Source: Halalkalibacter oceani
GTDB taxonomy: Bacteria; Bacillota; Bacilli; Bacillales; Bacillaceae_D
DNA: 64,000 nucleotides
NCBI RefSeq assembly: GCF_023715605.1
Contig: NZ_JAMBOL010000003.1
Coordinates: 248,001-312,000 of the forward strand
Direction: 5' to 3'
Shown one piece after another: positions 8,494-17,046 of the stretch (its first letter is position 1; every line of letters starts with the position of its first letter). A program made the position numbers and the translations under genes. The notes under the pieces were generated by a model. That model was not told where the DNA came from, did not search any database, and was given only the letters and a program-made list of their open reading frames with translations.

Positions 8494-9030
8494 CTAGTAA
8501 GCAAATACATAGGAGACGATTAAAATGGAGGCGACGACGCCGACAATATCGGCCAGGAGACCAACCTTCAGCGCATCTCCCATCTTTTTGATCCCGACTG
8601 CGCCGAAATATACAGTCAGCACATAAAGGGTCGTATCGGTACTGCCCTGCATCGTGGAAGCGAGGCGGCCAATAAAGGAGTCAGGTCCATAGGTGGCGAT
8701 CAAATCAGTCGTCATTCCTAAAGCCCCTGTCCCTGAAATCGGGCGGATCATCGCCAGCGGGACTATTTCCGGCGGAACACCGACAGCCTGCAGGAAAGGC
8801 TTGACCGCTTCAATTAACGCATCCATCGCCCCGGAAGCGCGGAAGACGGAAATCGCGACAAGCATGCCAACGAGATACGGAATGATCGAAATCGCCAAAT
8901 CGAAGCCTTCTTTCGCGCCTTCCACAAACGTTTCATAAGTCGGCACTTCCTTATAGGTCGCATACATTAAAATAAACGCAATCAGCACAGGAATGAACCA
9001 GATGGAGATCGTCGTGATTGATCCGCTCAT
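8494..9030 (-). CDS. spmB: Spore maturation protein SpmB
   Basis: Membrane protein, 178 aa, of the nucleoside-recognition (Gate) family, with about five hydrophobic helices and the motif RPISGTGALGM. In B. subtilis SpmA and SpmB act in the mother cell or forespore membrane during spore core dehydration, and mutants make less heat-resistant spores. It overlaps spmA by four bases. The order dacB-spmA-spmB is the same as in B. subtilis, where the three genes are one sigma-E operon. Confidence 0.95.
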   Translation of the reverse strand: MSGSITTISIWFIPVLIAFILMYATYKEVPTYETFVEGAKEGFDLAISIIPYLVGMLVAISVFRASGAMDALIEAVKPFLQAVGVPPEIVPLAMIRPISGTGALGMTTDLIATYGPDSFIGRLASTMQGSTDTTLYVLTVYFGAVGIKKMGDALKVGLLADIVGVVASILIVSYVFAY

Positions 9031-9620
9031 TTTGCCCGCCTCCTCATCCGTCGATGGTAAAAATAGCGATCAATCAGAATCGCTCCGATCGTTGAGCAAG
9101 TTGTCGCCAGCAATGTCGTCCCGACGATTTCAGTCGGCGAGACCGAGCCATAGCTCATTCGGATCGAAATGACCGTCGTCGGAATGAGCGTAATGCTTGC
9201 TGTATTGATCGCCAGTAAGGTAATCATCGAGCGGCTTGCTTCTGTCCGGTTTTGGTTCAACAGCTTCAGCTGCTCCATCGCTTTAATTCCCATCGGCGTC
9301 GCGGCATTGCCGAGGCCGAATAAATTCGCCGTCATATTTGATAAAATATAGCCCATTGCCGGATGATCGCGTGGCACTTCCGGAAAAAGCCGGCTGGCAA
9401 TCGGGCTCATGATCCGGCTGAGGGTCCGGAGCAACCCGGCGACCTGGGCGATTTTCATTAACCCGAGCCAAAAAACAAGAATGCTGATTAGCCCTAAACA
9501 AATCGTCACCGCATCTTTAGCGCCGGCAAAGATCGCCTCATTCACTTCGGCCATTCTGCCATTGACCGCGGCAAAGCCGATGCCGATGACGAGCATAGCT
9601 ACCCATATTTTGTTAATCAC
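9027..9620 (-). CDS. spmA: Spore maturation protein SpmA
   Basis: Membrane protein, 197 aa, partner of SpmB. Helices and the conserved NMTANLFGLGNAATPMGI segment near residues 95-112 identify the family. It starts eight bases inside the end of dacB and overlaps spmB by four bases, so all three are translationally coupled. The molecular activity is not known; it is needed for full spore core dehydration in B. subtilis. Confidence 0.95.
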   Translation of the reverse strand: MINKIWVAMLVIGIGFAAVNGRMAEVNEAIFAGAKDAVTICLGLISILVFWLGLMKIAQVAGLLRTLSRIMSPIASRLFPEVPRDHPAMGYILSNMTANLFGLGNAATPMGIKAMEQLKLLNQNRTEASRSMITLLAINTASITLIPTTVISIRMSYGSVSPTEIVGTTLLATTCSTIGAILIDRYFYHRRMRRRAK

Positions 9621-10761
9621 TCGCTCTCACCCCAATGATGAGCGAGAACAGCTCGAAAAAACTCCGCCAAAATCCTTTCTTCTCTTCGACAGGCGGGGAG
9701 TCATAGAAAAGCGGCACCTGCCCGATTCGTTCCTCTCCAAGCGTCAATTCAACTTTCCCGACAGGCTCCGGCGGAACGAACTGCTCCTGACGCTCCTTCG
9801 CCGGCGGTCGATAGACGACGATTTCTTTTTTGACTAGTTCTTCCTCCTCTTCGGATAGCGGATAGGAAAATGTATATGGCGCGAGTAGCCGGTCTTTATA
9901 AAATTCATCCTTAATTTTCGTTTGAATCCCTTCCTCAACTAACGTTTGGATCGTATAGGTGTCAAAAGCCCAATTAAACAGATTCATATGATCATGCCAA
10001 TCGCTCGGCGCATCGAGCGTGACAGCGATCAAATCCATTCCATCCTTTTCTGCCGTCGAAACGAGCGTCCGCCTTGCTCGCTTCGTGAAACCTGTCTTTC
10101 CACCGGTCGACCGCGAATACAGCTCTGTCAGCAGCCGGTTTTTGTTGCGCCAGAACCGTGTCGTTTCCCCTTCAGAACGGTACGACTTCGTACCCGAAAT
10201 CGTGCGATACTGCTCGTTTCCCATCGCGTACTGCGTTAAAACTGCCATATCATAGGCGGTGGAATAGTGATCCTCATGATCGTCGAGCCCATGCGGATTT
10301 TGAAAGCTCGTATTCGTCATCCCTAATTGACTTGCCTTCTCATTCATTAAATACACAAAGCCTTCAAGACTGCCGGCGACGTGCTCGGCAATCGCCACAG
10401 CCGCATCATTTCCGCTGCGCAGCATCAGCCCGTAGACGAGATCCTCGAGTTTAATCTGCTCCCCTGCCTGCAAATAAATCGAAGACCCCTCCGTTCCCTC
10501 TGCCCTGGTCGAAACCTTGACCATTTCATCCATTTTTCCGGATTCGATGGCCAGTAAAGCGGTCATAATCTTTGTAATACTGGCAATGCGCATCGGACTA
10601 TGCTCATTTTTCGCATATAGCACCCGGCCCGACTCTGCTTCCATTAACATCGCCGCTTCGGCGGATACCGAGAAATTCCTTGTCTCAGCCGATCCGTTTA
10701 TTGGACTTGCTGTGATGATGATCATAAGCGATAACACAATCAGCAGCCATTTTTTCACCAT
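9613..10761 (-). CDS. dacB: D-alanyl-D-alanine carboxypeptidase DacB (PBP5*)
   Basis: Low-molecular-weight penicillin-binding protein, 382 aa, that trims peptide side chains and so lowers cross-linking of spore cortex peptidoglycan. A signal peptide is visible (MVKKWLLIVLSLMIIITA). The catalytic motifs are SITK (61-64), SGN (116-118) and KTG (222-224). A C-terminal beta-rich domain and an amphipathic membrane-binding tail follow. ATG at 10761 is preferred because the upstream reading frame has no signal-like features; ATG 10767 is an alternative. It heads the dacB-spmA-spmB unit. Confidence 0.94.
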   Translation of the reverse strand: MVKKWLLIVLSLMIIITASPINGSAETRNFSVSAEAAMLMEAESGRVLYAKNEHSPMRIASITKIMTALLAIESGKMDEMVKVSTRAEGTEGSSIYLQAGEQIKLEDLVYGLMLRSGNDAAVAIAEHVAGSLEGFVYLMNEKASQLGMTNTSFQNPHGLDDHEDHYSTAYDMAVLTQYAMGNEQYRTISGTKSYRSEGETTRFWRNKNRLLTELYSRSTGGKTGFTKRARRTLVSTAEKDGMDLIAVTLDAPSDWHDHMNLFNWAFDTYTIQTLVEEGIQTKIKDEFYKDRLLAPYTFSYPLSEEEEELVKKEIVVYRPPAKERQEQFVPPEPVGKVELTLGEERIGQVPLFYDSPPVEEKKGFWRSFFELFSLIIGVRASD

Positions 10762-11069
10762 TCCCATCCCCGTCCTATCTATCAATGTCATCAGCACCTG
10801 AACGTTCCTGTTTAAAAAGGTCGCCCAGGCGCGATTTCCTCTGCCGGACGACCGCGAAGCACTGGAAGCCACTGCTTTCGTTTACTCGTTTACAGGCGAG
10901 CAGCGTGCTGCCTTATTGCTCCTTCGTACGATTTATGAGACAACCCCTTTATTAGCCAAGTCTATGCGAGACAACCCGTGTTATGACAAAGAGGTGTAAA
11001 TTTATGAAAATGGGAAAGAATAACAATCCAAACACCAATTGTCCGAAACCGGAAAGGAGGCAGATCAGG
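10762..11069. other. Intergenic region between dacB and a DUF421 gene
   Basis: No gene is supported here. The region holds the divergent start sites of dacB (minus) and the DUF421 gene (plus). On the minus strand CATAGACT (10959-10966) with TCATAA 14 bases upstream resembles a sigma-E promoter with mismatches. That would fit the known sigma-E control of B. subtilis dacB, but the match is weak and the leader would be about 190 bases. Confidence 0.3.
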
Positions 11070-11789
11070 ATGACGCTGCTGACGGAATTAGCTCTCATCT
11101 CCGGAAGAATCGTAACCATTCTTCCTTTGCTTTTAGCGACTACGCTTTTGATGGGAAAGCGTTCAATCGGCGAGGTTCCTATTTTTGATTTTCTGATTAT
11201 TATTACGCTTGCTTCCGTTACCGGAGCTGATATTGCTGATCCGACCGTCAGCCATCTTCATACTGCTTTTGCAATTGTCGCGATCGGATTTTTCCAAAAG
11301 ATTGTCGCCCGGCTTGTGATCAAAAAACGGAAATTCGGAAAGTGGATCACCTTTGAACCGACCGTTGTGATCAAGGACGGCAAAATCATATTTGGAAACC
11401 TTGAATCGATCCGCTATTCAATTGACAATGTTTTACAAATGCTCAGACAAAAGAACATCTTCGCGATCGAAGATGTTGATATTGCTATTATTGAAGCCAA
11501 TGGGCAAATCAGTGTTAAGCAACGGCCTGAACGGACAAGTCCGACGATGGATGATCTAGGGTTGCAAACGACCAAAAACAGGATCTCTTATCCGGTAATT
11601 ATTGAAGGCATCATGCAAGGGGAGGTGCTAAAAGATCTCCAGATCACCGAGGAAGAACTACGCCAGGAGCTGCAAAAGAAAGGCGTGTTTCGCCTCGAGT
11701 CCGTTTTTCTTTGCACGATGAATCAAGCGAAAGAGCTGCATCTTGCCTATACGGAGCGAGACGAACGAATCGAACGTATCCAGCATTAA
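11070..11789 (+). CDS. DUF421 (YetF-family) membrane protein
   Basis: YetF/YrbG-like protein, 239 aa. Three membrane helices fill residues 1-85, and a soluble DUF421 beta-alpha domain follows (motifs GKRSIGEVPIFDF, VVIKDGKI, LRQKNIF). The ATG at 11070 is chosen for the GGAAAGGAGG site nine bases upstream; an in-frame ATG at 11004 with AGAGGTG is possible and would add 22 hydrophilic residues. It converges with the DUF421-DUF1657 gene of the spoVA2 operon, the stops being adjacent (11789/11790). Biochemical function unknown. Related B. subtilis proteins are membrane proteins, some of them sporulation-associated. Confidence 0.88.
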   Translation: MTLLTELALISGRIVTILPLLLATTLLMGKRSIGEVPIFDFLIIITLASVTGADIADPTVSHLHTAFAIVAIGFFQKIVARLVIKKRKFGKWITFEPTVVIKDGKIIFGNLESIRYSIDNVLQMLRQKNIFAIEDVDIAIIEANGQISVKQRPERTSPTMDDLGLQTTKNRISYPVIIEGIMQGEVLKDLQITEEELRQELQKKGVFRLESVFLCTMNQAKELHLAYTERDERIERIQH

Positions 11790-12647
11790 TTATTTTACAA
11801 AAGGAGAAACCCGTTGATGAACCTCATCCATCTGCTGCGCGCACCATGAATAAATTTGTTTCGCCTGGCTGTTATCAGTATCGAGCGCATATAGCGAAAG
11901 ATCAGCCTGAACCTTTTTCAGACCGGCTTCAAGCAACGGCAGTTCGCTTGGCTTCGGTACTTGAATGACATCATCAAATAAGTCGATGGTTACTTGGCCG
12001 TATTCGTCAATTTGCGCCAGGAAGACGTTTTCGACGATCGCGTTCATTTTCTCCAACTCCAGTTCGAGCCATTCACGGCTAAATCCTCTTGTCGCTAACG
12101 GTTCATCCAAAATTTTTCCGTCGATAATCACCGTTTCCGGCTCCTTGATCGGAGCGACCTGCTTGTTAACCTCTTTTGCCGTCAACGGCTGTTTGTCTTT
12201 CTTCACCAATACATTTAATTCACCGTTTCCTTCGAGTACGGCAAATTCAACATCGGCGACCTGAAAAACCTGCTTGCTGCGCAGCTTTCTTAACAGTTCG
12301 TCCGCGGAAATATGCTGCTTCTTCATATTATCCTCGAGGATTTTTCCATCCTTCATTAACGGAATCCCTTTTCCATAGATGATCGAACGAAACGCTTTGC
12401 TTTTCATACTGAGCAGGCCGATGAGCAGCGCACCTCCGGCCCAAATAAGCAGAGCGATGAAAAGAAAAGCAGGGGGAATGGCAAGCTGGACTGACCCAAG
12501 TGCGAGCACAATCGCGATCGTCGCCACCATCCCGAATTCCAATGGAGATGCCTCCCCAAGCGGCTTGCGGACGAACAGTCGTGATATGCCAACCAACAGA
12601 ATCAGTCCAATCATGCTTCGCAATGCGACTTCAATCCATCCAGGCAT
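11790..12647 (-). CDS. DUF421 membrane protein with C-terminal DUF1657-like domain
   Basis: 285 aa. Three N-terminal helices (to about residue 75) and a DUF421 domain (to about 230) are followed by an extra 50-residue helical segment. This segment (GLKKVQADLSLYALDTDNSQ and on) aligns by eye with the free-standing DUF1657 protein encoded at 15293-15496 (GLKSAQASLETFALETENQQ), so the gene is a DUF421-DUF1657 fusion. It is the last gene of the spoVA2-type operon. In Tn1546-borne spoVA2mob operons of other Bacillus species the last gene has the same fusion. Role unknown; a structural or channel function at the spore inner membrane is inferred from context. Confidence 0.88.
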   Translation of the reverse strand: MPGWIEVALRSMIGLILLVGISRLFVRKPLGEASPLEFGMVATIAIVLALGSVQLAIPPAFLFIALLIWAGGALLIGLLSMKSKAFRSIIYGKGIPLMKDGKILEDNMKKQHISADELLRKLRSKQVFQVADVEFAVLEGNGELNVLVKKDKQPLTAKEVNKQVAPIKEPETVIIDGKILDEPLATRGFSREWLELELEKMNAIVENVFLAQIDEYGQVTIDLFDDVIQVPKPSELPLLEAGLKKVQADLSLYALDTDNSQAKQIYSWCAQQMDEVHQRVSPFVK

Positions 12648-12662
12648 CGTACTCCTCCTTTC

Positions 12663-12869
12663 TTATGTTTGCTGGTACTGCGGTTCTTCGTTTTCCACCT
12701 GATGCACTCGTTTCGCTAGCTCGTGAATAACCGTTCTTGTTTTTAGCGCTCCTTGATGAAACGCTTCTCTCGCCTCTTGTTCCTCTGTTTTTTGTGCCAA
12801 TGTTGATAATGTCGCTTCGATGGAGCGCAATGATGCTAGCGTGCCGTGAAGCTGGCTTCCGACTGTCAT
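12663..12869 (-). CDS. DUF1657 small helical protein
   Basis: 68 aa, a single DUF1657 domain: two predicted helices and the typical end EEPQYQQ. It starts with MTVGSQLHGTLASLRS and has no signal or membrane segment. It sits between spoVAEb and the DUF421-DUF1657 fusion, which is the usual sixth position of spoVA2-type operons. A second DUF1657 gene opens the operon at 15496. DUF1657 proteins are known almost only from spore formers; no activity is established. Confidence 0.85.
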   Translation of the reverse strand: MTVGSQLHGTLASLRSIEATLSTLAQKTEEQEAREAFHQGALKTRTVIHELAKRVHQVENEEPQYQQT

Positions 12870-12881
12870 CCTTTCTCCCTC

Positions 12882-13232
12882 CTATCCTTTCGGTTTAAAG
12901 ACGAGCGATGCCAAAAAGCCGAAAATAATCGCCGCCGAAATCCCGGCACTCGTCACTTCAAAAATACCGGTAATAATCCCGATCAAACCTGTTTGCTCCG
13001 CCTCAGCCATCGCCCCGTGAACGAGCGAATTACCAAAGCTGGTAATCGGCACGGTCGCTCCCGCTCCGGCAAAATCAATCAACGGTTCGTACAAGCCGAA
13101 ACCGTCCAGTAAAGCACCGGCGACGACGAGCGTGCTCATCGTATGAGCCGGAGTCAGCTTCATGACATCCATCAGAATTTGCCCAACGACGCAAATCAAT
13201 CCTCCGACAATAAATGCGGTCACGAATATCAT
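12882..13232 (-). CDS. spoVAEb: Stage V sporulation protein AEb
   Basis: 116-aa membrane protein with three to four helices and the SpoVAC/SpoVAEb signature [19 protein letters not shown]. With SpoVAC and SpoVAD it forms the inner-membrane channel that moves calcium-dipicolinate into the forespore and out on germination. It overlaps spoVAD by four bases. Its similarity to SpoVAC in the glycine-rich segment is visible and expected for the family. Confidence 0.95.
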   Translation of the reverse strand: MIFVTAFIVGGLICVVGQILMDVMKLTPAHTMSTLVVAGALLDGFGLYEPLIDFAGAGATVPITSFGNSLVHGAMAEAEQTGLIGIITGIFEVTSAGISAAIIFGFLASLVFKPKG

Positions 13233-14245
13233 CCTTGCTCACCTCCAGCCTCTATCGATACCGCATGGGCAATGCAGGGAATCGTTTCCTGCTGTTGATA
13301 GGAAAGGGGCGACAGCAATGCTCCAGTAGCAACGATCAACATTCGTTTTATTTCGCCCCGCTTCATTCGGTTTAGTAAATGACCATAGGTAACGGCAGCA
13401 GAGCACCCTGCACCGCTTGCCCCGGCCTGAACCGGCTGGCCGTCCCGATAAATCATCAGCCCGCAGTCTTGAAAGACATCGCTCTTTAACGGAAGTCCTT
13501 TCAGTTCCAGCATCTCCAAGGCGATTGAGCGCCCGATCCGGCCGAGATCGCCGGTCGCGACGAGATCGTAATAATCTGCAGGCAGGCCGCGGTCACGAAA
13601 ATGAGCAATAATTGTATCGACCGCAGCCGGTGCCATCGCCCCTCCCATATTAAAGGGATCAGACAAGCCCATATCGATCACCTTGCCGATTGTTGCCGAC
13701 GTGATCTGCGGGCCGTTTCCTTGTTTCGCTACAACTGCCGCCCCTGCCGCCGTTACGGTCCATTGGGCAGTCGGCGGCTTTTGCCCGCCATATTCTGTTG
13801 GATAACGGAATTGCTTTTCCGTCGCCGCATTATGGCTTGAAGCAGCTGCCACAATATGATGCGCTCCCCCGCCATTGACGATAAAAGCCGCTAACGCCAG
13901 CCCTTCCATTGAGGTGGAGCAAGCCCCGAACAAGCCGAAATAAGGGATCGCGAGTGTGCGGCCGGCAAAGCTTGACGGGGTGATTTGATTGATTAAATCG
14001 CCGGCAAACATAAATTGAATATCGCCATTTTGCAGTTGCGCTTTTTCAAGCGAGCGCGTAATCGCTTCTTCGAGCAAAACCTTTTGCGCTTTTTCGTACG
14101 AATCCTGGCCGAGCCACAAGTCGTCATGCAGCAAATCGAAATCCTGTGCCAGCTGACCGTTCGCTTCAAATGGTCCGCCAACCGTTCCCGTCGAGGTGAT
14201 GACCGGCTTCTGCTCAAATTGCCATGTTTGATGTCCTGTCAGCAT
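13229..14245 (-). CDS. spoVAD: Stage V sporulation protein AD
   Basis: 338 aa, thiolase-fold SpoVAD that binds dipicolinic acid on the outer face of the spore inner membrane. Visible family features include [17 protein letters not shown] near the middle, [13 protein letters not shown], and [22 protein letters not shown] near residue 280. It begins one base after the spoVAC stop and overlaps spoVAEb, so the three genes form one translational unit. Confidence 0.96.
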   Translation of the reverse strand: MLTGHQTWQFEQKPVITSTGTVGGPFEANGQLAQDFDLLHDDLWLGQDSYEKAQKVLLEEAITRSLEKAQLQNGDIQFMFAGDLINQITPSSFAGRTLAIPYFGLFGACSTSMEGLALAAFIVNGGGAHHIVAAASSHNAATEKQFRYPTEYGGQKPPTAQWTVTAAGAAVVAKQGNGPQITSATIGKVIDMGLSDPFNMGGAMAPAAVDTIIAHFRDRGLPADYYDLVATGDLGRIGRSIALEMLELKGLPLKSDVFQDCGLMIYRDGQPVQAGASGAGCSAAVTYGHLLNRMKRGEIKRMLIVATGALLSPLSYQQQETIPCIAHAVSIEAGGEQG

Positions 14246-14246
14246 C

Positions 14247-14726
14247 TTACAGTCCTCCCCATTGGGTGAGAATTGTTTTGATCAGACCGATAATAAAAGC
14301 TGCCACCGTTCCATAGACGATGACTGAACCGGCAAGCTTAAACATATTGCCGCCGACGCCAAGCACATACCCTTCCGTCCGGTGCTCAATCGCCGCCGAC
14401 GCGATCGAATTGGCAAAGCCGGTAACAGGGACGGCCGTGCCGGCACCTGAAAATTGAGCAAAGCGATCATATACACCGAACCCGGTCAGCAGGACAGCGA
14501 TAAAAATTAACGTCGCCACTGTCGGGTTACCGGCCGTCCGCTCGGTAAAATCGAAAAACGTATAATACATCACTTGAAGCCCCTGGCCAAACAAGCAAAT
14601 CAACCCGCCTACGAAGAAAGCCCGGATGCAGTTTTTCACAACAGGACGTTTGATCTCATGCTTTTGCGCGAGCTGTTGATAAGAATCCTGAGCCGGTGTG
14701 ACATTTTTCTTTTTACTTGAAGACAT
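14247..14726 (-). CDS. spoVAC: Stage V sporulation protein AC
   Basis: 159-aa membrane protein with a basic N-terminal tail and about four helices. The signature GAGTAVPVTGFANSIASAA is clear. SpoVAC of B. subtilis behaves as a mechanosensitive channel for dipicolinate release. This gene belongs to the spoVA2-type set (C-D-Eb) and not to the canonical spoVAA-AF operon, because spoVAA, AB, AEa and AF are absent here. Confidence 0.96.
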   Translation of the reverse strand: MSSSKKKNVTPAQDSYQQLAQKHEIKRPVVKNCIRAFFVGGLICLFGQGLQVMYYTFFDFTERTAGNPTVATLIFIAVLLTGFGVYDRFAQFSGAGTAVPVTGFANSIASAAIEHRTEGYVLGVGGNMFKLAGSVIVYGTVAAFIIGLIKTILTQWGGL

Positions 14727-14741
14727 CGTTTTCCTCCTTTC

Positions 14742-15176
14742 CTACCCCTTCATCTTATCTTCCAGTTTTGTCAGCTCGTCTGTAAGCCGCTTTTCGCTTA
14801 TCTTTTTCTCCTTTAATTCCTGCTCCAGTCTGCCAAGCTCCAAAAAGATTTTTTTGTCGGTGGAAACATGGACATTTGCTTCTGGATAGCGCTTCTTCAC
14901 TCTATCATGACTCTGCTTTCGAATTTCCTTTAGCCGAAAGCGGTCGAAATGCTTTACTTCCGGGGCAAGATAAATATTATCTTCTCCATCGTTTACCCCT
15001 TTTACTTCGACGATTTCTTCCATCGACAAAAGAATTCGCTTAGCCTCATCGGCCTGCTGCTGCTCAATCACAGCCTGGTCTTCCAAGGAAAGAGGCTGAA
15101 TATCAGGGGGATTGGCGACAGACTGGCAGCCGGCAAGCAACAGACAGAGAACGAGTCCATTTCGGACATGCTTCAT
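14742..15176 (-). CDS. YhcN/YlaJ-family sporulation lipoprotein
   Basis: 144 aa with a lipoprotein signal (MKHVRNGLVLCLLLAGC, lipobox LLAGC) and a YhcN/YlaJ-like domain, followed by a charged C-terminal coiled coil (about residues 100-144). The ATG at 15176 is chosen because AAGGAG lies 8 bases upstream; the ATG six bases earlier is too close to it. YhcN/YlaJ lipoproteins are found in the inner spore membrane and affect germination or outgrowth. Its place as second gene matches the known spoVA2mob operon. Confidence 0.82.
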   Translation of the reverse strand: MKHVRNGLVLCLLLAGCQSVANPPDIQPLSLEDQAVIEQQQADEAKRILLSMEEIVEVKGVNDGEDNIYLAPEVKHFDRFRLKEIRKQSHDRVKKRYPEANVHVSTDKKIFLELGRLEQELKEKKISEKRLTDELTKLEDKMKG

Positions 15177-15292
15177 ACACATCTCTCCTTTTGTTCTATA
15201 TGTAAGATCAGCCTCCATACGCTGGCCCGCCAGCGGGAGTCGAGCTGCGCCCGGTTTCTGTATCCAGGCGCAGACAACCACTCGCTATGACG

Positions 15293-15496
15293 TTATTGCT
15301 TGTATTGAGGCTCCTCTTGTTCAATCTCCTGCAGACGAGGTTCAAGCCCATCAACAATCGATTGCGTTTGCGTAGCCATCTGCTGGAAGAGCTGCTTCGC
15401 CTGCTGATTTTCTGTTTCCAGCGCGAAGGTTTCCAAACTGGCTTGCGCACTTTTCAACCCGGCCACAGTTTGTTTCATTTTAGCTGCAACTGTCAT
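15293..15496 (-). CDS. DUF1657 small helical protein, first gene of the spoVA2-type operon
   Basis: 67 aa, starting MTVAAKMKQTVAGLKSAQAS and ending EEPQYKQ, a full DUF1657 domain of two helices. A GGGGGG-rich ribosome-binding region precedes the ATG. It leads the operon that continues with the YhcN-like lipoprotein and spoVAC-D-Eb. About 70-90 bases upstream, AATCCTA with TCATA 18 bases before it is a weak match to a sigma-G promoter (one mismatch in each box). Forespore expression is therefore an inference from gene content. Confidence 0.85.
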   Translation of the reverse strand: MTVAAKMKQTVAGLKSAQASLETFALETENQQAKQLFQQMATQTQSIVDGLEPRLQEIEQEEPQYKQ

Positions 15497-15639
15497 TTTC
15501 TTTCCCCCCTTCGTTCACTCAGTTGAAGATGATTACCTTCCTCTTTAGGATTGAAATATTGGATCAATTTATGAGATACAATTTTTGTAAATTGCCTTTG
15601 TGGTACACTTAAGAAAAAACAAGCACGGAGGAAAAACCG

Positions 15640-16164
15640 ATGACCCTCGCTTACAGCATCCTGCTTTTTTGTACTCTCTTGCTGACTGTGATCAGCCTGC
15701 TGATTTATGTTCAGCAAAAAAAACTAAAAGCAGCCATTCTCACGCTGACAGACAGCCTGAAGGAAGCGGAGCGCACGGCGGCAACAGATGCCGAAACTGC
15801 CCTGAAAGAAGAACGGCGCGCCCACCTCCTTCTGCTCTGCTACCGCTTACGGGAAGCTGTCGCGAAACAGCAGTTTGATATTCACGCCCATTTAATCAGT
15901 GATACGCCGACAAGTCACGGCTTGTCTGAAGCCAACCTCGCTGAGCTGTTTTCCGCCGAGGCTGCCCTCGTCATCCAGCGGTACTGGTCAGCCTACAGGC
16001 ACTACCTTGAAGCCCACTGGCTTGATCAGAACGGAGCGGTCAAAACAGTCTTTCGCGGCAAAGCTGAGCTCGCTGATACGGAGCTTGGCCGGCTTCACCT
16101 CGCCTCAAAGGAGCTGGTAAAACAGTTTGACAAGTGGCTTATTCAACTGGAGAAGGCTACATAA
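15640..16164 (+). CDS. Hypothetical membrane-anchored coiled-coil protein
   Basis: Not recognised. 174 aa with one N-terminal membrane helix (residues 4-24), a basic segment (QQKKLKAA), a charged helical stretch up to about residue 70 likely to be a coiled coil, and a mixed C-terminal domain with a possible helical bundle. A GGAGG site precedes the ATG by 9 bases. It is divergent from the spoVA2-type operon and is followed 61 bases later by another DUF421 gene, so a role in the same spore-membrane island is possible but unproven. Confidence 0.75.
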   Translation: MTLAYSILLFCTLLLTVISLLIYVQQKKLKAAILTLTDSLKEAERTAATDAETALKEERRAHLLLLCYRLREAVAKQQFDIHAHLISDTPTSHGLSEANLAELFSAEAALVIQRYWSAYRHYLEAHWLDQNGAVKTVFRGKAELADTELGRLHLASKELVKQFDKWLIQLEKAT

Positions 16165-16225
16165 AATCCGTTAAGCTGTGCACACTATTCTAAGTAAACC
16201 AACTTCACAAAAGGAGCCATATAGT

Positions 16226-16906
16226 GTGAACACCAATTTTCTCTCCTTAACGGCAGAGCTATTCGTCGGATTTTTTGCCTTGCTCATTATGACGAAAATC
16301 CTTGGCAAGAATCAAATCACCCAGTTAACGCCATTTGATTTTATCTCGGCCTTAGTGCTTGGAGAGCTTGTCGGTAATGCGATCTATGATAAAGATATCG
16401 GACTCCAGTATGTCCTTTATGCGATTGCGGTATGGGGGGCATTAATTTATTTCATCGAGATGCTGACGCAAAAGTTCCGAGCGTCACGAAGTATTTTGGA
16501 AGGCAGTCCCTCCCTGATCATCAGCAATGGAAAAATTCAATATAACGAACTGAAAAAAAACAAGCTTGATTTAAACCAGCTCCATCATCTTCTACGGGAA
16601 AAAGGGGTTTTTTCCGTTCGCGAAGTACAATTTGGCATCCTCGAAACGAACGGCTCTGTCAATGTGATGCGAAAAAAGAAATTCGATACGCCGGTAAACG
16701 AAGATTTAGGAATACCGGCAAAATCAGTTCACCTGCCGATTTTCCTGATCTTAGACGGGGAAATTGTCGAGGAAAGCCTGACAGTACTTAAAAAAGAACC
16801 AGAATGGCTCATCCAGGAGCTGCAACAGCGAGGAATACCAGGCCCCTCATCCGTCCTCTTCGCCGAATGGCTCGAAGGAGACGGCTTCGAAATCCAAACT
16901 TATTGA
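16226..16906 (+). CDS. DUF421 (YetF-family) membrane protein
   Basis: 226 aa, third DUF421 gene of the island. Three N-terminal helices are followed by the DUF421 domain with GSPSLIISNGKIQYNELKKN, LLREKGVFSVREVQFGILE and the second half LILDGEIVEESL. A GTG start at 16226 is chosen because AAAGGAG lies 8-14 bases upstream and the residues that follow match the family start. It has no DUF1657 extension. A strong hairpin follows the stop at once. Function unknown. Confidence 0.88.
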   Translation: MNTNFLSLTAELFVGFFALLIMTKILGKNQITQLTPFDFISALVLGELVGNAIYDKDIGLQYVLYAIAVWGALIYFIEMLTQKFRASRSILEGSPSLIISNGKIQYNELKKNKLDLNQLHHLLREKGVFSVREVQFGILETNGSVNVMRKKKFDTPVNEDLGIPAKSVHLPIFLILDGEIVEESLTVLKKEPEWLIQELQQRGIPGPSSVLFAEWLEGDGFEIQTY

Positions 16907-16943
16907 GACCTACCAAAAGGTGGTTTTCCTTTTGGTAGGTCTC
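16905..16943 (+). terminator. Terminator of the DUF421 gene
   Basis: A perfect 16-base-pair stem, GAGACCTACCAAAAGG paired with CCTTTTGGTAGGTCTC, around a 7-base loop. It overlaps the stop codon of the upstream gene. There is no long T tract. Confidence 0.7.
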
Positions 16944-16945
16944 TG

Positions 16946-17030
16946 AAGCTAATGCGGAGCCGCTACCATTCTTTTAAAGCGCAGAGAGGAACGAGGTTTT
17001 TCCTCTCTGCGCGCGTAGCGAGCGGAGCTT
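16946..17030 (-). repeat. Structured quasi-palindromic repeat, copy 3
   Basis: Read on the minus strand. The outer stem is AAGCT/AGCTT, with CCGCT on the left and GCTCCGC on the right forming the internal loop. The middle stem is CGCTAC/GTAGCG (17020-17015, 16966-16961). The inner stem is a perfect 12-base-pair GCGCAGAGAGGA/TCCTCTCTGCGC with loop AAAACCTCGT. A 12-base 3' bulge starts TTTAAAAG. Confidence 0.7.
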
Positions 17031-17046
17031 GGCCAGCATCCTTGAA

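Noticed and set aside
10983-11069. A separate small peptide gene beginning at 10983 or 11004
   Set aside because: It is in frame with the DUF421 gene and would only be an N-terminal extension; the strongest ribosome site is before 11070.
11070-16906. The spoVA2 region as an active Tn1546-type transposon
   Set aside because: No transposase, resolvase or terminal inverted repeats were seen on either side.
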